64,000 nt of DNA from Sipunculus nudus (lineage: Eukaryota > Annelida > Sipuncula > Golfingiida > Sipunculidae). This document shows positions 36,890-49,111 of this stretch, one piece after another. The DNA is taken from positions 59,342,917-59,406,916 of the forward strand of contig CM049319.1 of NCBI GenBank assembly GCA_026874595.1. Direction: 5' to 3'. A program made the position numbers and the translations under genes. Numbering within the stretch: position 1 is the stretch's first letter; every line of letters begins with the position of its first letter. The notes under the pieces are model-generated. The model worked only from the letters and a program-made list of their open reading frames with translations, was not told the DNA's origin and did no database searches.

Positions 36890-37195
36890 ATATAACTGAC
36901 ATATACAGAACTCCTTCATGTGCACTTCCCTTATATCTCCCATACAAGTCACATATAAATGAAATATACAGAATGGCCTCATGCCCAACTCCCTTATAAC
37001 TTTTTTTTTTTTAACTGGCAAATAACAAACATACAACTCCCTTATAACTCACATATAACAATGCCTGACTAAACATGTAGCTGCAAAATAAATATAACTC
37101 ACATACACAGCATTTATATGGGAATATATGTCCCTTATAAGGGACATATAAGGCCCTTATAAGGGACATATAAGGCACACATATGTGAGTACTTT
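36890..37195. repeat. Right subterminal repeat zone of the 8.6-kb element
   Basis: Repeated ACTCCCTTATAACTCACATATAA-like words culminate in a perfect 26-bp palindrome at 37125-37150, centred on TTATAA with arms TATATGTCCC and GGGACATATA, then a second near copy up to 37175. The same words fill the left zone at 28612-28945. Confidence 0.8.
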
Positions 37196-37778
37196 TCATT
37201 TTCGTAAGGGAAGTCATCTGAGCTATAGTCGTGGTCTATTGTCTGTTGTTAGTCAATCTGTCCATCCGTCCGTCTGTAGATGTGGCAAGTTTTGAAACCG
37301 TAAGACCTAGGAATACAAAAAACTACCAAGCCAAAAACTAGGTCTTTTTGACTTTGTTCCTTTGAGAAATTAAGGAAAAACCACAACTTTTAATTAAAAA
37401 GCTATTTTCACACTTCAGGACTGTCTAATAACAAAACCACTTATCTGTTTTTCCTCATATTTACCATAAATATACCTCTATATAGTTCCTATGTACATGT
37501 ATGCCAGAAACTTGTGTCTATTTTCCCCAAGTATATAACTATGTTTAATTAAGATTCAATTGTTTACCCAAAATAAGATCTGAATTTTGTAATTTTTTTA
37601 AGTTATTAGCATAAAAATAAAATCAGTACCTAAAGTTTTGCCCAACTTTGACCATGGCACGTTTTTTTCCTGTAAGTACACCATTGATTTAATTTTCACA
37701 GTATGTAAACATAAGTATTAAATTTGTTTTAATTTGAAATTTGAAAATAAAAGCTTGAAAATTAGGCTAGTTATCGAA

Positions 37779-39424
37779 TTTTTAGCTCAGCTGACTATAA
37801 GTCATCTGAGCTATAGTTGTGGTCCATTGTCCGTCCGTCCGTCCGTCCGGATGTCCGTCTGTAAGACTGGCATGTTTCGACACCATTGGACCTACGAATC
37901 TGAAATTTGGCATACAGTTAGATGTCCTCAAAATCTCCTACCATGCCAAAAATTGGGTCAATAGGACTTTGTTCCTTCGAGATATTGAGGAAAAACCTAA
38001 ATTTTTTATTAGAAATCTATTTTCACACTTCAGACTGGCTAATATCAAAACCACTCATCTGGTTTTCTTCATATTTACCATAAATGTTCCTCTGTATAGT
38101 TCCTATGTACATGCCAGAAATTAAGTCAGTATTGTTTCATTTAAAAAAGTTATGGGCCGAAACATAATGGACTTTGTAAAAAAATCAGGGAAGATATTCG
38201 GTCACTTAAGACCAAAAGTGTTAAAGGTAGGGACTTTTTTCCAGTAATACAACTTTAATCAATCAAAATTTAATTGTATAACAAAAATTAGATCAAAATC
38301 TGTTAAATTTTTTTAAATATTGGCAAAAATATAAAATTGGTACCTTAAATTTTGCCCAACTTTGGCCACGGCACGTTTTTTTCCTGTAAGTACTGTGGAT
38401 TTAATTTTCACAGCATGTACACATAAGGATTTAATCTGTTAAAATCTGAAATTTTAAAATAAAAGCTCCAAAATGAGGCTAGTTATTGAATTTTTTTGGA
38501 GGCTCTTACTGTATTCCCTTACATTGTCAAGCAATCCACTTAGGTGACTGTAGGTCATTCAGTGCACATCTATATGCTCCCCAGGCTGTTGGCATAATGT
38601 TATGCAATCCCATCACCAGGGCAAGCCATCTCTCCACTGAGTTGAGCTTGATCAGGCTGTCCGCAGTTAAGACCATACCACAGGGAGCCTTTTTCTCTGG
38701 CAACCCCCCCCCCCATTCTGTTAACAGACCTGTACTATGAACTAGATGAATCTTAAAATTAACATTTTTTCAGCAACGAGCAGTAACAACTGAGACCCCT
38801 CCCCCCACCCACCCCTTCAATACACAGGACTAATAAACAAGATGAATCTTATAATTTTAATATTAAATATATTCTTTTTGATGAGACTCGGACAATTTTG
38901 TTTTTTTTTTAAAGAAAAAAATTTAAGGAATTGATTCCTAATATTCAAATGTGATCAAATATTAGGATCTAATGTAAGTGCTAATTGACAAAATTTAAGA
39001 AAATATAAATACTTTGTAGCCTTTCATTCATATCTCTTAAAGTTGGCGGGGCCTAGGTGTGAATAACACTGTTAACTTAGTATAAAAATTAGGAATATTG
39101 GTCAAACTTTGTGGGATTAATTTTTAACTCATATGGACATATATTTAACTTTTGAAAACTTAATTACCTTCACACATTATTTGTTTATGAAATATTACTT
39201 TTATATAACACTTACTGTAGGCCTATTTGTTCCCTTGGTGCATCACTAAATGGTTTAGCTCATGCCCATTATTCTATAATTTACAGAGTTTCATTTTAGC
39301 AGGGCCATTTTCCCATAGCTTTTCTAATGATAATATACATGAAAAACCAAAAGAAATAAAAATATTTTGCAGTTACTAATATTTATCAAAATTCAGCTTA
39401 CCGATGTGACCAATGGGTCCCTTG
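37779..39424 (+). mobile_element. Helentron-like element B, inserted inside element E
   Basis: Begins TTTTTAGCTCAGCTGACTAT followed by AAGTCATCTGAGCT (complete hairpin), then CCGTCCGTCCG. It ends with a degraded CAGCTTACC, GACCAATGGGTC and CCTTG at 39424. About 1.65 kb, no coding capacity. Sequence on its two sides reads as one continuous element (E) when B is ignored, so B is the younger insertion. Confidence 0.65.
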
Positions 39425-40793
39425 TTCCTTGAGGCTCTATTGTAGTCATTTGCTTTGATTATAGATAATTACACATGCAGGGTCCCACTCCAGGTCACTC
39501 TAAGCCAGCCATGCCAGAGTTTCTAATTTGTTACAGTCACTTTGGGAGATCCCCTGCTGTGACAGGTGCACAGTTATTCTCATATCACCACCCCAATCCC
39601 CCCCCCCCTAAAAAACCAACCCTTGAATTAAGTGTTGTGCAGTAATTGTTATTGTTTTCACTGTATCTCCTTAATTATATGGCTGTTTCCACTCCAATAT
39701 ACAGAAACTTTCCTTGAAAAAGTAATTCAAGGTGTAATCCAGAAGATGCCATGTTGTGTTAATGCAGCATTTTTAAGAATCAATTTTCTTTTAAATGATT
39801 TTATCAAATATAATTAAACCCACCAGCATGCTTCAATTTATAAAATATGAAGCACATTATGGATAAATAAAGACAGTTTATAATTGTGAAATCTAAATCA
39901 AGTATTATTTTTATATATTTATTGTTTGCAGATTTAAAAGATATATTTTTGTGGTAAAAAATAAATAAACACTTATATTCATGATGTGGTGTTATCTGAC
40001 AAGATTGTGATTTATGATGATGCAATTGAGAATTATGAATCAACTTTTATATTCAGATATATGTTATTTTGGAAATGTATAGAAATATAAACTTATAATA
40101 AAAAATAATTGATGTGATAAAAAAAATGAGGATCTAATACAAACATTTGTTCATTATTTTCCTGCCTCAGCAGAATTGGAGATCAGGCTTTGTTTGCCCT
40201 ATATGTATGTTGTTAATTAGTTATATTTCAACTGTATACATTTCATAAAATAAAAAATACATATTTATTTAATAATATATATTTAAAAAAAATAGATTCA
40301 ATGGAACAAATGTGTAGACTACTGAAATATCAACAGTTAATCAAAAAGCCAACTAATGTGCGTCAGATCATGGTAACAGTACAGATCTTTTGTTCACAAA
40401 CTGCTCACATGCTTCAGTTTCAACATTAGGAAACACATGGTCACGTAACAAAATATTATTTGCAACAGTTTCTTGGTCATCAGTACCAACCAATCATATA
40501 AACCAACCTTGGCCTATATTACCTCTTCCTCTTTCATTTTATCTCCATTTGATATTATTTTAGATTTTTACCTTCAAGGCCATCTTCAGCTGAGCACAGT
40601 GACCCATGGGTCCCTTGTTTCAATTACAATTCAAGAAATTTTATGAAACTTCAATTCAGATTTAGTTCAATGTGCTGGAGAAAAATATCAGTTCAATTCA
40701 AATAATTTTTATTCAATTCAAATTCCCAATTCAAAAAGTTGCTTTAATTTGAATACATTTCATTTGTGTGATGCCAGTGTTATCACAGGTGTG

Positions 40794-43393
40794 TTTTTAG
40801 CTCAGCTGACTATAAGTCATCTGAGCTATAGTCGTGGTCCATTGTCCGTCTGTCCGTCCGTCCGTCCGTCCGTCCGTCCGTCCATAGATGTGGCACGTTT
40901 TGAAACCGTAAGACCTAGGAATCCAAAATTCGGCATAATGTTAGATGTCCCCAAGATCTCCTACCAAGCCGAAAACTGGGTCTTTGCAACTTTGTTCCTT
41001 TGAGAAATTAAGGAAAAACCTTAATTTTTTATTAAAAACCTATTTTCACACTTTAGGACTGCCTAATATCAAAACCACTCATCTGTTTTTCCTCATATTT
41101 ACCATAAATATTCCTCTATATAGTTCCTATGTACATGCCAGAAAAAGTTCTGGGCCCAAACATAATGCATTTTGAAAAAAATAAGGAAAGATATTTGGTC
41201 ACTTAACACAAAAAATGTTAAAGCTGTGGACCTTTTTTCCAGTAATATAATTTTAATTAATCAAAATTAAATTGTATACCCAAAATTAGATGAAAATCTT
41301 TTAAATTTTTTAAAATATTAATAAAAATAAAAAATTGGTACCTTAAATTTTGCCCAACTTTGACCATGGCACGTTTTTTTCCTGTAAGTACTGTGGATTT
41401 AATTTTCACAACATGTTTTTGTCAGCATTTCAACTGTTAACACCAAAAATTTGAAACCAGTTGATCAAAAACTGTAGATTTTAATCAAGTTTTCAAGCAC
41501 CTTGTAACATATTGTTTACATCAAGCTAGTGTTATGCAGTTTGCAAAAGCTCAGCTCCCCAGCTTCAGCTCTAAGTTCCTTAAATTCAGCATACAGTTAG
41601 ATGTCTCCAAAATCCCCTACCATGCCAAGAATTTGGTCACTAGGACTTAATACCTTCGAGATATTAATGAAAAACTTCATTTTTCCATTAAAAACCCATT
41701 GTTACACTTCAAGACTGCCTAATATCAAAACCACTGATCTGACTTTAATCATAAACAATATACTTATTTTTCATTCTCTATGCACATCCCAGAATGATGT
41801 CAGTAGTGCATAATTGTTTTAAGTTATGGGCCCAAACATAATGCACTTTGTAAAAAATCAAGAAATATATTTACTCCCTTAACAAGGGCATTGCTAGAGA
41901 TTTTTTTGTCAGGGATGTAACATTATTTAATCAAGATTCAATTGAATACCCAAAATTAGTTCTGATTTTTTCAAATTTTATAAGTTATTAGTATAAATAT
42001 AAAATTAGTACCTTAAATTTAGCCCAACTGTGACCATGGCACGTTTGTTTCCCGTGAGCACTGTTGATATAATTTTAATATCATGCACACATAAGGATTT
42101 CAGCTTTTTAGTTTAGAAAGCTGAAAGAATGGGCCAAAAATTGTAGCTTTTATTAATTTTTTTTTATGAGACCCTGTCAGACTTTGGCTCTCTCCAGCCC
42201 CTCTTGAGTCACCTGTATGTTGACCTTGTTGACCTTTCATCAAATTATGCACCGTTGAGGCGAGGCATACAGGAATCCAGGCAGCTTATGGCCAGCCACA
42301 GTTGATCCAGGTGTCCAACCCAACTCCTCTAGTAGTTTTAACCAACAGCAAAACAATAAACAACAAATTAATAAATTTTTATTGGTTTTTAATAACAAAT
42401 TAAAGAAAAATAGAAAAGGAATTTGTTAGTTTATAATAACAGGAAATTAACTTGCAGTTACTGATGATATAAGAATCTTGTATCGATGGGTAGAATGTCA
42501 CATATTCCAAATAACACCATGCAGTCACCTATGGCATTTTTCAGTTCAATTTTAATGATAAAGAAGTAAATCATATTATTCATTACTAATCATTAGGGAT
42601 CATATGAAGGAAATTAATGATAGACAAAGATGCAGTTGATAATATTAATCTAGATTCCTACTGTGTCTAGTGTGTACATTGATGTGAAATTAGTCCAAAA
42701 TGAATTTTTTACAGTTATTTTTTAATATAAATAAAAGCCATAAAACCAGGTACTTATGATCATTATTTAAATGTGTGAATTTTGTATATTCTGGATTCTC
42801 AACATCATTGTTTGGTGAAAATTGAATAAATACCAGACATGGTGCGAATACTTTGTAATTGTATTTAAATACAAATATGATTATGTACTCCATTATAAAA
42901 TTTCTTGCATAAAGAATTGGAATTCAGGTAAAAATGAAAGTATATGAATACTCGTGCAAATACTTTCAAAATGTATTCATGAATGCATTCATGAATATAT
43001 TCTTTAATATTATTTTAATAATCATATCAGTTATATTTCATTTTAAACAATCATATGATTCTCTTATTATTTTTAATAAAAATTATATTTGGGACAATAT
43101 TTGTAATTTTTTTTAATAAATAGTTAAACTCTTATATTATATGTTCTGCTTATAAGTTATATGGCCAAGTCAAAATCTGTGTGACAGTAGTACTCCATTT
43201 GTTAATAAAATAAATGAAATCAATCCTCTTCCCTGTCTCCAAAGGTACTATCAAAATCATACATAAGGTAAACAACAACAACTCATAATACAGCTTATAT
43301 TTATTACCACACAAAACCAGCATGTGCCTCATTTCTAAATAATATTTTTTTATCATATATAACAGCTGAGCGTCGTGACCCATAGGTCCCTTG
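40794..43393 (+). mobile_element. Helentron-like element C with internal duplication
   Basis: A complete 5' hairpin (AGCTCAGCTGACTATAAGTC, ATCTGAGCT) is followed by TCTGTCCGTCCGTCCG (40847-40884). The 3' end has CAGCTGAGC, GACCCATAGGTC and CCTTG at 43393. Its last ~350 bp match the end of element A closely (31990-32243). A block with GTTAGATGTCCCCAAGATCT at about 40940 recurs as GTTAGATGTCTCCAAAATCC at about 41597 (offset ~655 bp), so C either holds an internal duplication or is two fused copies. Non-coding. Confidence 0.65.
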
Positions 43394-45039
43394 TTTTTTT
43401 ATTTTTACACTAATTAGTTTTGTTCAGAATTGGTTTAATTTACTCAAAAGCTAGTTGAAATATCATTAATTACAAGTTTTGCCATTTCATGTGGTAAGGA
43501 ATAGCAGCCAGATAGGGTTTACTTGTTCTGTTGGGCAATTATTCCTTAAGATCATGTAAACCACCCAATGTCAGTGAAAGGTTTATTTGGATTTCAAATG
43601 AGTGGCCATTATTACCTAGTGCAATGAATAAATATGCAAATAATCTTTTTGGGTGGTGAAAAACATTAAAGTTCTTTTGATTATGGGGTGGTGGAGGGAT
43701 GTACAAACAAAGGCCCCCAACACAAAGAGGACAAAAGCCCTTCCCTCCCCCTTATCATATTAAAAGAAAATGTCTGTCTACACTTAAAATTCTGTACAAT
43801 TTATCTGTTGATATGTGTGTTAAATGTATGTAAGGCATTAAAGGGGCCTATTTACATACCAGGCATTGCAGGCATGTTAAATATACATGAAATATAGTGT
43901 TTTCTTATCGTAGTATGGTATGTGCCAATACAGGAGGGGGAATGAGCTTCTTGTTTGTGAATTGTTGCCACAGCACAGTATGAGACGTTTGCTCATGCTT
44001 TCTTACTATAGTTAACATACACACCTGGACATACATACTGTTTATTTACACACAGAACCATAATAATGTATAAAATTTGAAACTGAGATAGTAAGTTCAT
44101 ATGCAAAGATGAAAGATGGTGTTGCCCTACATCCTATTGGGTGGGGGGGGGGGGTGGCTGATCTCTGTTATATCCCCTAACAATAGCAAGGTCATAAACT
44201 TGATGCTTGAATGAGCACAATCATGTGCAATATAATTTTACCGCTTTTAGTCATCAAAGACCAGTAATCTATAGAATATATACAAGTACTTTGCTATCTC
44301 ATGGCTGTTGCTTGTTCTGGTCAGTAAAGTGCCCTAGGTAATCAAAACCAATTGTCACAATGTAGCACCCTCTGACATTAGAGAGTCTACAACCAGTGTG
44401 CTTGCAGTCAGAGTGCTGTTACATCCTTCAGTGATGAACACCCTTCAAAGCTCTATAAGGATGCAAATATTTTCATCAGTTCTGACAACACCTCATTGGC
44501 CTACAAGTATGCTGTCACATGATATACACCTTACCGATTGTCAGCTTTTCAGTATACTTTTAACAGCACCTGACATGAGCTAGAAAAATTCTGTTTTAAC
44601 TTAGCACTGATAAACCCCCTCAACATATTTGTTTAATTCTGACCTTATTAATACAAAGCCTTGCTCACAAAGGATACCAAATGAATCTTTACCATAGAGT
44701 TTGGGTTCAGTTTGGGTTCATGAGTTCACATCATATATTCTTTGTGTGAATTCATTATTTGTAGCCTAATTGATAGTTTGTTCAGCGTTTCTTAGGTTAT
44801 AACATTAGAAAATGGTCAAAATGGTAATTTCTCATGATCATAACAGGATCTATGGAAATACTGTGCTATGTTACCAATGCCTATTTAACCTTTTTGGGCA
44901 ATTACTTGAACTTGTTTGAAACATCTTGGCTGGGTCACAGAATAAGTACCTTGCTTGAAAAAAGCTCCCTTTCAGAACCCATAAAGGTGAGATGTCATGC
45001 CAGAAAGCCCCCTCATCCACTTTTACCCCGCCATTTTTG
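43394..45039. other. No gene recognised
   Basis: AT-rich with a 12-G run at 44143-44154. Frames of 60-70 codons have no recognisable product. The 117-codon plus frame (44834-45187) runs into the minisatellite and is not supported. Confidence 0.45.
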
Positions 45040-45689
45040 TCCTCTAGCCTGTCACATAGATATGGGTGAAACCATAACCCTTGAAATACAAAGAGCACAC
45101 TATGTCACAGTAAAACATACCTGTCACATATATACAGGTGAAAGCCTAACCCTTGAATTACAACCTGTGCACACATTGTCAAAGTAAAATGTGCTTGTCA
45201 CAGAGATAAGAGTGAAACCCTAACTTGTGAAATACAAGATGAACATGGTGTGTCACAATACAATGTGGCTGTCATATAGATATAGGTGGAACCCTAACCC
45301 TTGAAATACAAGATGAGCACACTGTGTCACTGTACAATGTGACTGTCACATAGATATGGCTGAAATTGTAATCCTTGAAAAACAAGATGTGCATAGGGTT
45401 TCAACCATATATATGGTTGAAACCCTAACCCTTGAAATACAAGATGAGCACACTGTGTCACTGTACAGTGTGCCTGTCACATAGATATGAGTGAAACCCT
45501 AACCCTTGAAATACAATATGAGCACACTATGTCACAATATTAAAAATATGGCTGTCATATAGATATAGGTGAAACCCTTACCCTTGAAATACAAGATGAG
45601 CTTACCGTTTCACAATACAATGTGGCTGTGATATAGATATGGATAAAACCCTAACCCTTGAAATACTAGATGAACACACTAGTCACAAT

Positions 45690-45790
45690 AGTATATTGCT
45701 GGCCAATAGGCCATTTCTTTAGCTTTTTCCAACTGATTTCAAAAGGCTGAATCAAAGTGAATGAGTATCACTGTGAAATGTGCCTTTCAC
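45690..45790 (+). repeat. Spacer unit 1 of the minisatellite
   Basis: About 100 bp unlike the 75-bp unit: TATATTGCTGGCCAATAGGC, then AACTGATTTCAAAAGGCTGA, then GTGAATGAGTATCACTGTGA. Recurs near 47206, 49022, 50391, 51230 and 52663 (positions of the GGCC word), always after a type c unit ending in CACTAGTCACAATAG (CACTAATCACAATAG in the last copy). Confidence 0.9.
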
Positions 45791-47194
45791 ATAGATATGG
45801 GTGAAACCCTAACCCATAAAATACAAGCTGAGCACACTGTGTCACTGTACAATGTGCCTGTTACATAGATATGGCTGAAATTGTAACCCTTGAAATACAA
45901 GATGAGCATGCTGTGTGACAATATTGAAAATACAGCTGTCATAAAGATATAGGTATAACCTTAACCCTTGAAATACAAGATGAGTACACTGTGTCACAAT
46001 ATTAAAAATATGGCTGTCATATAGATATGGGTGAAACCCTATCCCTTGAAATACAAAAAAAGCACACTGTGTCACTGTACCATGTGCCTGTCACATAGAT
46101 ACGGGTAAACTCTAACCCTTGAAATACAAGATGAGCACACTGTGTCACTGTACAATGTGCCTGTCACATAGATATGAGTGAAACCCTACCCTTGAAATAC
46201 AAAATGAGCACACTGTGTCACTGTACAGTGTGCCTGTCACATAGATATGAGTGAAACCCTAACCCTTAAAATATAAAATGAGCACACTGTCACTGTACAA
46301 TGTGCCTGTCACATAGATATGGGTAAACCCTAACCCTTGAAATACAAGATGGGCACACTGTGTCACTGTACAATGTGGCTGTCATATAGATATGGATAAA
46401 ACCCTAACCCTTAAAATACAAGATGAGCACACTGTGTCACTGTACAATGTGCCTGTTACATAGATATGGCTGAAATTGTAACTCTTGAAATACAAGATGA
46501 GCATGCTGTGTCACAATATTAAAAATACAGCTGTCTTAAAGATATAGGTAAAACCTTAACTATTGAAATACAAGATGAGTACACTGTGTCACAATATTTA
46601 AAATATGGCTGTCATATAGATATGGGTGAAACCCTAAACCTTGAAATACAAAATGAGCACAATGTCACTGTACCATGTGCCTGTCACATAGATATGGGTA
46701 AACCCTAACCCTTGAAATACAAATGAGCACACTGTGTCACTGTACAATGTTCCTGTCACATAGGCATGAGTAAAACCCTAACCCTTGAAATACATGATGA
46801 GCACACTGTGTCATTGTACAATGTGCCTGTCACATAGATAAGGGTTAAACCCTAACCCCTAAAATACAAGATGAGCACACCGTGTCACTGTACAATGAGC
46901 CTGTTACATAGATATGGCTGAAATTGTAACCCTTGAAATACAAGATGAGCATGCTGTGTCACAAAATTAAAAATACAGCTGTCATAAAGATATAGGTAAA
47001 ACCTTAACTATTGAAATACAAGATGAGTACACTGTGTCACAATATTAAAAATATGGCTGTCATTTAGATATAGGTGAAACCCTAACCCTTGAAATACAAG
47101 ATGAGCTTACTGTTTCACAATACAATGTGGCTGTCATATAGATATGGATAAAACCCTAACCCTTGAAATACAAGATGAATACACTAGTCACAAT

Positions 47195-47295
47195 AGTATA
47201 TTGCTGGCCAATAGGCCTTTTGTTTAGCTTTTGCCGAACTGATTTCAAAAGGCTGAATCAAAGTGAATGAGTATCACTGTGAAATGTGTCTTTCA
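47195..47295 (+). repeat. Spacer unit 2 of the minisatellite
   Basis: Same spacer as at 45690, about 1505 bp downstream, with few changes (CCGAACTGATTTC). Confidence 0.9.
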
Positions 47296-49010
47296 CATAG
47301 ATATGGGTGAAACCCTAACCCCTAAAATACAAGATGAGCACACCGTGTCACTGTACAATGAGCCTGTTACATAGATATGGCTGAAATTGTAACCCTTGAA
47401 ATACAAGATGAGCATGCTGTGTCACAAAATTAAAAATACAGCTGTCATAAAGATATAGGTAAAACCTTAACCCTTTAATACAAGATGAGTACACTGTGTC
47501 ACAATATTAAAAATATGGCTGTCATATAGATATGGGTGAAACCCTAACCCTTGAAATACAAAATGAGCAAACTGTGTCACTGTACCATGTGCCTGTCACA
47601 TAGATATGGGGAAACCCTAACCCTTGAAATACAAGATGAGCACACTGTGTCACTGTACAATGTGCCTGTCACATAAATATGAGTGAAACCCTACCCTTGA
47701 AATACAAGATGAGCACCCTGTGTCACTGTACAGTGTGCCTGTCACATAAATATGAGTGAAACCCTAACCCTTGAAATGCAAGATGAGCACACTGTTTCAC
47801 TGTACAATGTGCCTGTCACATAGATATGAGTGAAACCCAACCCTTGAAATACAAGATGAGTACACTGTGTCACAATATTAAAAATATGGCTGTCATATAG
47901 ATATGAGCGAAACCCTAACCCTTGAAATACAAGATGAGCACACTGTGTCACTGTACAATGTGCCTGTCACATAGGTATGGGTGTAAAACTTAACCCTTGA
48001 AATACAAGATGAGCATACTGTATCACAATATTAAAAATATGGCTGTCATATAGATATGAGTGAAACCCTAACCCTTGAAATACAAGATGAGCACACTGTG
48101 TCACTGTACAATGTGCCTGTCACATAGATATAGGTGAAACCCTAACCCTTGAAATATAAAATCGGCATACTGTGTCACAATATTAAAATATGGATGTCAA
48201 ATAGATACAGGTGAAACCCTAACCCTTGAAAGACAAGATGAGCTTACCGTTTCACAATACAATGTGGCTGTCATATAGATATGGATAAAACCCTAACCCT
48301 TAAAATACAAGATTAGCACAGTGTCACTGTACAATGTGCCTGTTACATAGATGTGGCTGAAATTGTAACCCTTGAAATACAAGATGAGCATGCTGTGTCA
48401 CAATATTAAAAATACAGCTGTCATAAAGATATAGGTAAAACCTTAACCCTTGAAATACAAGATGATTACACAGTGTCACAATATTAAAAATATGGCTGTC
48501 ATATAGATATGGGTGAAACCCTAACCCTTGAAATACAAAATGAGCACACTGTCACTGTACCATGAGCCTGTCACATAGATATGGGTAAACCCTAACCCTT
48601 AAATACAAATGAGCACACTGTGTCACTGTACAATGTGCCTGTCACATAGATATGGCTGAAACCCTAACCCTTGAAATACAAGATGAGCATGCTTTGTCAC
48701 AATATTAAAAATACAGCTGTCATAAAGATATAGGTAAAACCTTAACCCTTGAAATACAAGATGAGCATGCTTTGTCACAATATTAAAAATAAAGCTGTCA
48801 TAAAGATATAGGTAAAACCCTAACCCTTGAAATACAAGATGAGCATGCTGTGTCACAATATTAAAAATATGGCTGTCATTTAGATGTAGGTAAAACCCTA
48901 ACCCTTGAAATACAAGATGAGCTTACTGTTTCACAATACAATGTGGCTGTCATATAGATATGGATAAAACCCTAACCCTTGAAATACAAGATGAATACAC
49001 TAGTCACAAT

Positions 49011-49111
49011 AGTATATTGCTGGCCAATAGGCCTTTTGTTTAGCTTTTGCCTAACTGATTTCAAAAGGCTGAATCAAATTGAATGAGTATCACTGTGAAA
49101 TGTGTCTTTCA
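49011..49111 (+). repeat. Spacer unit 3 of the minisatellite
   Basis: Same spacer, about 1816 bp after unit 2. Confidence 0.9.

Larger units (their letters stand above)
28611..37210. mobile_element. 8.6-kb element with short TIRs and palindromic subterminal repeats
   Basis: The left end CCCTTACCGAAAAT (28611) is matched by the right end ATTTTCGTAAGGG (37198-37210), an inverted repeat with one base indel. Both lie exactly at a break in the 5' hairpin of element E: the left arm (...GACTATAA) is outside the left end, and the right arm (AAGTCATCTGAGCT) is outside the right end. Both subterminal zones (28620-28945 and 36890-37195) are dense in CATATATGTCCCTTATAAG-like words, several palindromic. 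No transposase was recognised. The interior carries a LINE. Subterminal arrays recall CACTA/EnSpm or KDZ-type elements, but the termini do not identify a superfamily. Confidence 0.5.
28594..40617 (+). mobile_element. Helentron-like element E, split by two insertions
   Basis: Three pieces line up as one element. A 5' fragment at 28594-28610 reads TTTTTAGCTGACTATAA, matching the family start with a 5-bp deletion. The right hairpin arm and body are at 37211-37778 (AAGTCATCTGAGCTATAG, then a CCGTCC run). The 3' part is at 39425-40617 and ends CAGCTGAGC, GACCCATGGGTC, CCTTG. Own sequence is about 1.78 kb. The first gap is the 8.6-kb element and the second is copy B. The rejoined 37.7/39.4-kb flanks follow the same order as copy D near 61050-61090 (...GGCTCTATTGTA). 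Confidence 0.6.
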
